A stretch of 64,000 bases of DNA from Agromyces albus (GTDB lineage Bacteria; Actinomycetota; Actinomycetes; Actinomycetales; Microbacteriaceae). Position numbers and translations under genes: made by a program. The notes under the pieces are model-generated. The model had not been told where the DNA came from. It searched no databases and saw only the letters and a list, made by a program, of their open reading frames with translations. The stretch is from positions 1,736,001-1,800,000 of the forward strand of contig NZ_JAUSWX010000001.1 of NCBI RefSeq assembly GCF_030815405.1, given 5' to 3'. Each line of letters opens with the position of its first letter. The stretch's first letter is position 1. Below are positions 59,928 through 64,000 of this stretch, one piece after another.

Positions 59928-59955
59928 ATCAGGGGTTTCGAGACGGATCTGAGGG
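59928..59955. repeat. Second copy of a tRNA-Ala 3'-end/terminator junction
   Basis: ATCAGGGGTTTCG, four bases, GGATCTGAGGG. The same two blocks occur at 22330-22356 (spacing two bases), where they are the right arm of the tRNA-Ala terminator joined to the tRNA 3' end. No tRNA can be folded here, so it is a fragment in the intergenic region upstream of the LAL regulator gene. Confidence 0.6.
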
Positions 59956-60029
59956 TCGATGCCCGACGCGGCACGGACGCGCCGAGCGGATGGTGGCCCC
60001 ACCACCACAATCCGAAAGGCGGCACCATC

Positions 60030-60269
60030 ATGCCCGCACCATCGATCATCCGCACCGGCGTCTTCATCGTGGCCGGCGCCGCGTTCCTCTCGCTCGCGGC
60101 GGCGGGTCCAGCCAGCGCACGCCCGGACACGCCACCACCGGCCTCGATCGTCCAGTCCAGTCCAGCGCAGCGTTGCCAGCTCACGCGGATCGGGAACCAG
60201 TTCGTGCGCTGCGACAACCTGACCGGCGCGGGCGTCGCCGCGCCGTCATGGGTGCCCGAGCAGCGGTAG
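60030..60269 (+). CDS. Small exported protein of unknown function
   Basis: A 79-residue protein with a clear signal peptide (IIRTGVFIVAGAAFLSLAAA, cleavage near PASA-RPD). The mature part is about 48 residues, Pro-rich at first, with two Cys (AQRCQLTRIGNQFVRCDNL) that could form a disulphide. AAAGG precedes the ATG. It is divergent from the LAL regulator gene, 132 nt away, and may be its target. No family recognised. Confidence 0.7.
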   Translation: MPAPSIIRTGVFIVAGAAFLSLAAAGPASARPDTPPPASIVQSSPAQRCQLTRIGNQFVRCDNLTGAGVAAPSWVPEQR

Positions 60270-60288
60270 CGGCATCCGGAGGCTGAAC

Positions 60289-61209
60289 TCAGAATGGGAG
60301 CAGCGGGTCGATCCCGATCGCGAGGAACACGAGCGACAGGTAGGCGATCGAGCCGTGGAACACGCGCATCGGCGACACCTGCTCGTGCCGGATCGCGAGG
60401 CTGTAGAGACGATGCGTCTCGGAGATGAACCACACGCCCGTGACGACCGCGACCGTGGAGTACACGAGCCCCATGCCGGCGATCGGGATGAGCAGGAGCG
60501 AGCAGGCCACCGTGGCCCACGCGTAGAGGATGACCTGGAGGCCGACCTGCGCTCGGCCGCGCACCACGGCGAGCATCGGCACCCCCGCGGCGGCGTAGTC
60601 GTCTTTGTACTTCATCGACAGCGGCCAGTAGTGCGGCGGGGTCCACAGGAAGATGATGAGGAAGAGGATGAACGGTGCCCAGTCGAGGCTCCCGGTGACC
60701 GCTGCCCAGCCGATCAGCACGGGCATGCAGCCCGCGACCCCGCCCCACACGATGTTCTGCGAGGTGCGGCGCTTGAGGATGAGGCTGTAGAAGACGACGT
60801 AGAGCAGGATCGCCCCGAGTGAGAGCACCGCCGCGAGCCAGTTCGTGAAGAGCCACAGCCAGGCGATCGAGGCGGCGCCGAGCGCGTAGGCGAAGACGAG
60901 CGCCTCTCGGTCGCTCAATTCGCCGGTGACGAGCGGGCGACCGCGCGTCCGCTTCATGAGCCGATCGATGTCGCGGTCGATGTAGCAGTTGAACGCACCC
61001 GCCGAGCCCGCGCTCATCGCACCACCGATGAGGGTCGCGACCAGCAGCCAGAGGTCGGGCAGCCCCTGCTGGGCGAGGATCATCGTCGGCGCCGTCACCA
61101 CGAGCAGCAACTCGATCACGCGCGGCTTCGTGAGTGCGAGGTAGGCGGCGAGCTTGCGCCGAGCGGTCATCGCCGGTCGTGCGCCACGGGTGTCTACGGT
61201 CGCCTGCAT
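60289..61209 (-). CDS. ctaB: Protohaem IX farnesyltransferase (haem O synthase)
   Basis: A 306-residue UbiA-family membrane enzyme that adds farnesyl to haem B, the step before CtaA. The prenyl-diphosphate/Mg site is [20 protein letters not shown], with the second Asp motif in [15 protein letters not shown]. About nine hydrophobic segments, and [18 protein letters not shown] at the start. GAGGAA upstream of the ATG. It is divergent from tkt. Confidence 0.96.
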   Translation of the reverse strand: MQATVDTRGARPAMTARRKLAAYLALTKPRVIELLLVVTAPTMILAQQGLPDLWLLVATLIGGAMSAGSAGAFNCYIDRDIDRLMKRTRGRPLVTGELSDREALVFAYALGAASIAWLWLFTNWLAAVLSLGAILLYVVFYSLILKRRTSQNIVWGGVAGCMPVLIGWAAVTGSLDWAPFILFLIIFLWTPPHYWPLSMKYKDDYAAAGVPMLAVVRGRAQVGLQVILYAWATVACSLLLIPIAGMGLVYSTVAVVTGVWFISETHRLYSLAIRHEQVSPMRVFHGSIAYLSLVFLAIGIDPLLPF

Positions 61210-61533
61210 CGTTCCTCTTCCGGCGCGCGGGCAGGTTTCTGCGGACCTCGCGCGACCCCAGACGATTCTAGGCCATGCGCGTCATCCGGATGCTCCGGAG
61301 CACGCCCGAAACCTCACAATCCCAGACGCTCGCTGTGAAGTCACGCCCCGTCACAGAGCCTCGTCAAGTCCATATACTGAGGAAAGCGCGCCCGGCGGCG
61401 TGACCCGGAATCGCCGTTCAGTTGAGGCTTGCGACCGGGTTGTTCGCCAGGCGGAACCGCGCCGCAACGTCCTCGGCGGGTCGGGGGCAGATCGGTTGCC
61501 CGACGCCGTCACGATCGGAAGGAACAGCACCTC
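61210..61533. promoter_or_regulatory. Divergent ctaB/tkt intergenic region
   Basis: These 324 bases carry no convincing gene. On the plus strand TATACT at 61373-61378 is a good -10 box for tkt, with only a weak -35 in front. It would give a tkt leader of about 150 nt. AAGGA for tkt is near 61519-61523. Confidence 0.5.
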
Positions 61534-63624
61534 GTGGCACCTCTGCAATGGGAACCCCTCGACGACCGCGCGGTCGACACCGCCCGCGTCCTCGCGGCCG
61601 ACGCCGTGGAGAAGGTCGGCAATGGTCACCCCGGCACGGCGATGAGCCTCGCTCCCGCCGCCTACCTGCTCTTCCAGAAGGTCATGCGCCGTGACCCGGC
61701 CGACCACGACTGGCTTGGTCGCGACCGCTTCGTGCTCTCGGCGGGCCACAGCTCACTCACCCAGTACGTGCAGCTCTACCTCGCCGGCGACGGCCTCGAG
61801 CTCAGCGACCTCGAGTCGCTGCGCACGTGGGGCTCGAAGACGCCCGGCCACCCCGAGTACGGTCACACCGCGGGCGTCGAGATCACCACCGGCCCCCTCG
61901 GCCAGGGCCTCGCCTCGGCCGTCGGCTTCGCCTACGCCGCTCGCTTCGAGCGCGGTCTCTTCGACCCCGAGGCAGCCCCCGGCACGAGCCCGTTCGACCA
62001 CTTCGTGTACGTCATCGCCGGCGACGGCGACCTGCAGGAGGGCGTGACGAGCGAGGCATCCTCGCTCGCCGGCCACCAGCAGCTCGGCAACCTCGTCGTC
62101 ATCTACGACTCGAACCAGATCTCGATCGAAGACGACACGAACATCGCCTTCACCGAGAACGTGGCCGAGCGGTATGCGTCCTACGGATGGCACGTGCAGA
62201 CCGTCGACTGGAAAGGCACCGGCGAGTATGTCGAAGACGTGCCCGCGCTCGACGCCGCGATCGCGGCCGCGAAGGGCGAGACGTCGAAGCCCTCCATCAT
62301 CATCCTGAAGACGATCATCGGCTGGCCGAGCCCGGGCAAGCAGAACTCCGGCAAGATCCACGGATCGGCGCTCGGCGCCGCCGAGCTCGCCGCGACGAAG
62401 GAGGTGCTCGGCTTCGACCCCGAGCTGAACTTCGTCGTCGACGCCGAGGTGCTCGAGCACACGCGTCGTGCGGGTGAGCGTGGCGCAGCGGCACGCGCCG
62501 AATGGCAGCGCTCCTTCGACGAGTGGGCCGAGGCGAACCCCGACCGCAAGGCACTGCTCGACCGACTCGAGGCCGGAGAGCTTCCCGCCGACATCGAATC
62601 GGTGCTGCCGAGCTTCGAGGGCGGCACCGAGGTGTCGACCCGTGCAGCATCCGGCAAGGTCATCAACGCCCTCGCCGGCGCGCTCCCCGAGTTCTGGGGC
62701 GGCTCGGCCGACCTCGCCGAGTCGAACCTCACGACGATCAACGGCGCGCCCTCGTTCATCCCCTCCGAGTGGTCGACGCACGAGTTCGCGGGCAACCCCT
62801 ACGGGCGTGTGCTGCACTTCGGCATCCGCGAGCACGCGATGGGCGCGATCCTCAACGGCATCGTCCTGCACGGCAAGACGCGCGCGTTCGGCGGCACGTT
62901 CCTCATCTTCAGCGACTACATGCGCCCGGCCGTTCGCCTGGCCGCGCTCATGAAGGTGCCCTCGATCTTCGTCTGGACGCACGACTCCGTCGCGCTCGGC
63001 GAAGACGGCCCGACGCACCAGCCCATCGAGCAGCTCGCGACGCTCCGCGCGATCCCCGGCTTCACCGTGGTGCGACCGGCCGACGCGAACGAGGTCGCGC
63101 AAGCGTGGCTCGAGATCCTGAAGCGTCGCGACGCCCCCGTCGGCATCGCCCTCACGCGCCAGAACATCCCGGTGTTCGAGCGCGGCGACGGCGCGGCATC
63201 CGGCGACACCCTCGCCGCCGCCTCGAACCTCACCAAGGGCGCCTACGTGCTCGCCGACGCACCGTCGGGCACGCCCGACGTCATCCTCATCGCCACGGGT
63301 TCCGAGGTGCAGCTCGCACTCGGCGCGCGAGACGAGCTCGCTGCAGACGGCATCGAGGCCCGAGTGGTCTCCGCGCCGAGCCTCGAATGGTTCGAGGAGC
63401 AGGATGCCGCGTACCGCGATTCGGTGCTGCCCGCCGCCGTGACGGCTCGAGTGTCGGTCGAGGCCGGCATCGCGCTCACCTGGCAGCGCTACGTCGGCGA
63501 CCGGGGCCGCAGCGTCTCGATCGATCACTTCGGCGCATCCGCCGACTACAAGACCCTGTTCCGCGAGTTCGGCATCACGACAGAAGCCGTCGTCGCCGCC
63601 GCGAAGGAATCGCTCGCGTCCTGA
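61534..63624 (+). CDS. tkt: Transketolase
   Basis: A 696-residue thiamine-diphosphate transketolase of the non-oxidative pentose phosphate pathway. Marks: [54 protein letters not shown], the ThDP motif [20 protein letters not shown] ending in YDSNQIS, and in the second half [37 protein letters not shown] start at 61534 gives the family N-terminus ([17 protein letters not shown]). It is followed 26 nt later by tal. Confidence 0.97.
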   Translation: MAPLQWEPLDDRAVDTARVLAADAVEKVGNGHPGTAMSLAPAAYLLFQKVMRRDPADHDWLGRDRFVLSAGHSSLTQYVQLYLAGDGLELSDLESLRTWGSKTPGHPEYGHTAGVEITTGPLGQGLASAVGFAYAARFERGLFDPEAAPGTSPFDHFVYVIAGDGDLQEGVTSEASSLAGHQQLGNLVVIYDSNQISIEDDTNIAFTENVAERYASYGWHVQTVDWKGTGEYVEDVPALDAAIAAAKGETSKPSIIILKTIIGWPSPGKQNSGKIHGSALGAAELAATKEVLGFDPELNFVVDAEVLEHTRRAGERGAAARAEWQRSFDEWAEANPDRKALLDRLEAGELPADIESVLPSFEGGTEVSTRAASGKVINALAGALPEFWGGSADLAESNLTTINGAPSFIPSEWSTHEFAGNPYGRVLHFGIREHAMGAILNGIVLHGKTRAFGGTFLIFSDYMRPAVRLAALMKVPSIFVWTHDSVALGEDGPTHQPIEQLATLRAIPGFTVVRPADANEVAQAWLEILKRRDAPVGIALTRQNIPVFERGDGAASGDTLAAASNLTKGAYVLADAPSGTPDVILIATGSEVQLALGARDELAADGIEARVVSAPSLEWFEEQDAAYRDSVLPAAVTARVSVEAGIALTWQRYVGDRGRSVSIDHFGASADYKTLFREFGITTEAVVAAAKESLAS

Positions 63625-63650
63625 CGCGAGCACGAAGGAGAAACACCCTC

Positions 63651-64000
63651 ATGTCAAGCAACACCCCCACCGCCGCGCTCTCAGAGGCCGGCGTCAGCAT
63701 CTGGCTCGACGACCTGTCGCGTCAACGCATCGTCTCCGGCGGACTCGAGCGGCTCATCGCCGAGCGTGACGTCGTCGGCGTGACCACCAACCCGACGATC
63801 TTCGCCGGTGCGCTCGCGAACGGCGCCGCCTACGCCGAGCAGCTGCACGCGCTCTCCGCCGCAGGCGCCGACGTCGACACCGCGGTCTTCGAGATCACGA
63901 CCGACGACGTGCGCGACGCCGCCGAGCACTTCCGCCCCGTCTACGACCGCACCGGCGGATACGACGGTCGCGTCTCGATCGAGGTCGCCCCCGGCCTCCG
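63651..64000 (+). CDS. tal: Transaldolase, N-terminal part (cut by window end)
   Basis: The first 116 residues of an actinobacterial transaldolase: [20 protein letters not shown], then [18 protein letters not shown], which forms the first barrel strands. The catalytic Lys lies beyond the window. GAAGGAGAAA precedes the ATG. With tkt it recycles pentose phosphates; in actinobacteria zwf and opcA often follow, which cannot be seen here. Confidence 0.96.
   Translation, partial: MSSNTPTAALSEAGVSIWLDDLSRQRIVSGGLERLIAERDVVGVTTNPTIFAGALANGAAYAEQLHALSAAGADVDTAVFEITTDDVRDAAEHFRPVYDRTGGYDGRVSIEVAPGL

Overview
The window is a very GC-rich, densely packed chromosomal segment from an actinobacterium. Gene order, GTG starts, ATGA/GTGA stop-start overlaps, a translational T-box before ileS and a Suf operon with an embedded Rieske protein all suggest the family Microbacteriaceae (Agromyces-like). 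This placement is inference from gene content; no database search was possible. No insertion sequence, integrase, phage gene or CRISPR array was seen.

Layout: 1-8.0 kb holds the end of a lysozyme-like exported protein, a DUF2236 (MpaB-like) protein, an Lrp/AsnC regulator, and a three-gene branched-chain 2-oxoacid dehydrogenase operon (E1 alpha, E1 beta, E2). Small accessory genes follow: a membrane protein, glutathione peroxidase, a secreted HNH nuclease and a DUF1801 protein. 8.2-22.2 kb is a urea-utilisation block. On the minus strand it has the urea ABC transporter urtABCDE, an NCS1-type permease and two tandem TetR regulators. On the plus strand it has urease ureABC, the accessory genes ureF, ureG and ureD, and a nickel permease. 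Imported urea would be split to ammonia by urease, with nickel supplied by the permease and inserted by UreD/F/G. Related terminator-like sequences flank the block, and one of them is broken, which suggests it was inserted beside tRNA-Ala.

22.3-39.4 kb is conserved core. On the minus strand, rplU, rpmA, obg, proB, proA, nadD and rsfS run towards tRNA-Ala. Upstream lie rne, a VKOR-family protein, and ileS-folC-DUF4233-ndk with an isoleucine T-box. 39.0-44.7 kb holds a YtrA-type GntR regulator divergent from a complete oligopeptide-type ABC importer whose two ATPases are fused. 44.8-51.0 kb holds valS, an acetyltransferase, a small unknown protein, a methyltransferase and an M3 peptidase.

51.0-55.1 kb is the Fe-S assembly operon sufB-sufD-Rieske-sufC-sufT on the minus strand. 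It diverges from ctaA across an intergenic region with three 9-bp-phased CAGTAC repeats. 56.3-60.3 kb holds a gamma-carbonic-anhydrase-like protein, a large LuxR-type (LAL) regulator and a small exported peptide. The window ends with ctaB and the pentose-phosphate genes tkt and tal (tal cut by the window edge). The best leads are the split terminator/tRNA-end copies around the urea block and at 59.9 kb, the CAGTAC array, a three-codon leader ORF before bkdA, the His-rich UreG tail, and the urtA-urtB hairpin.
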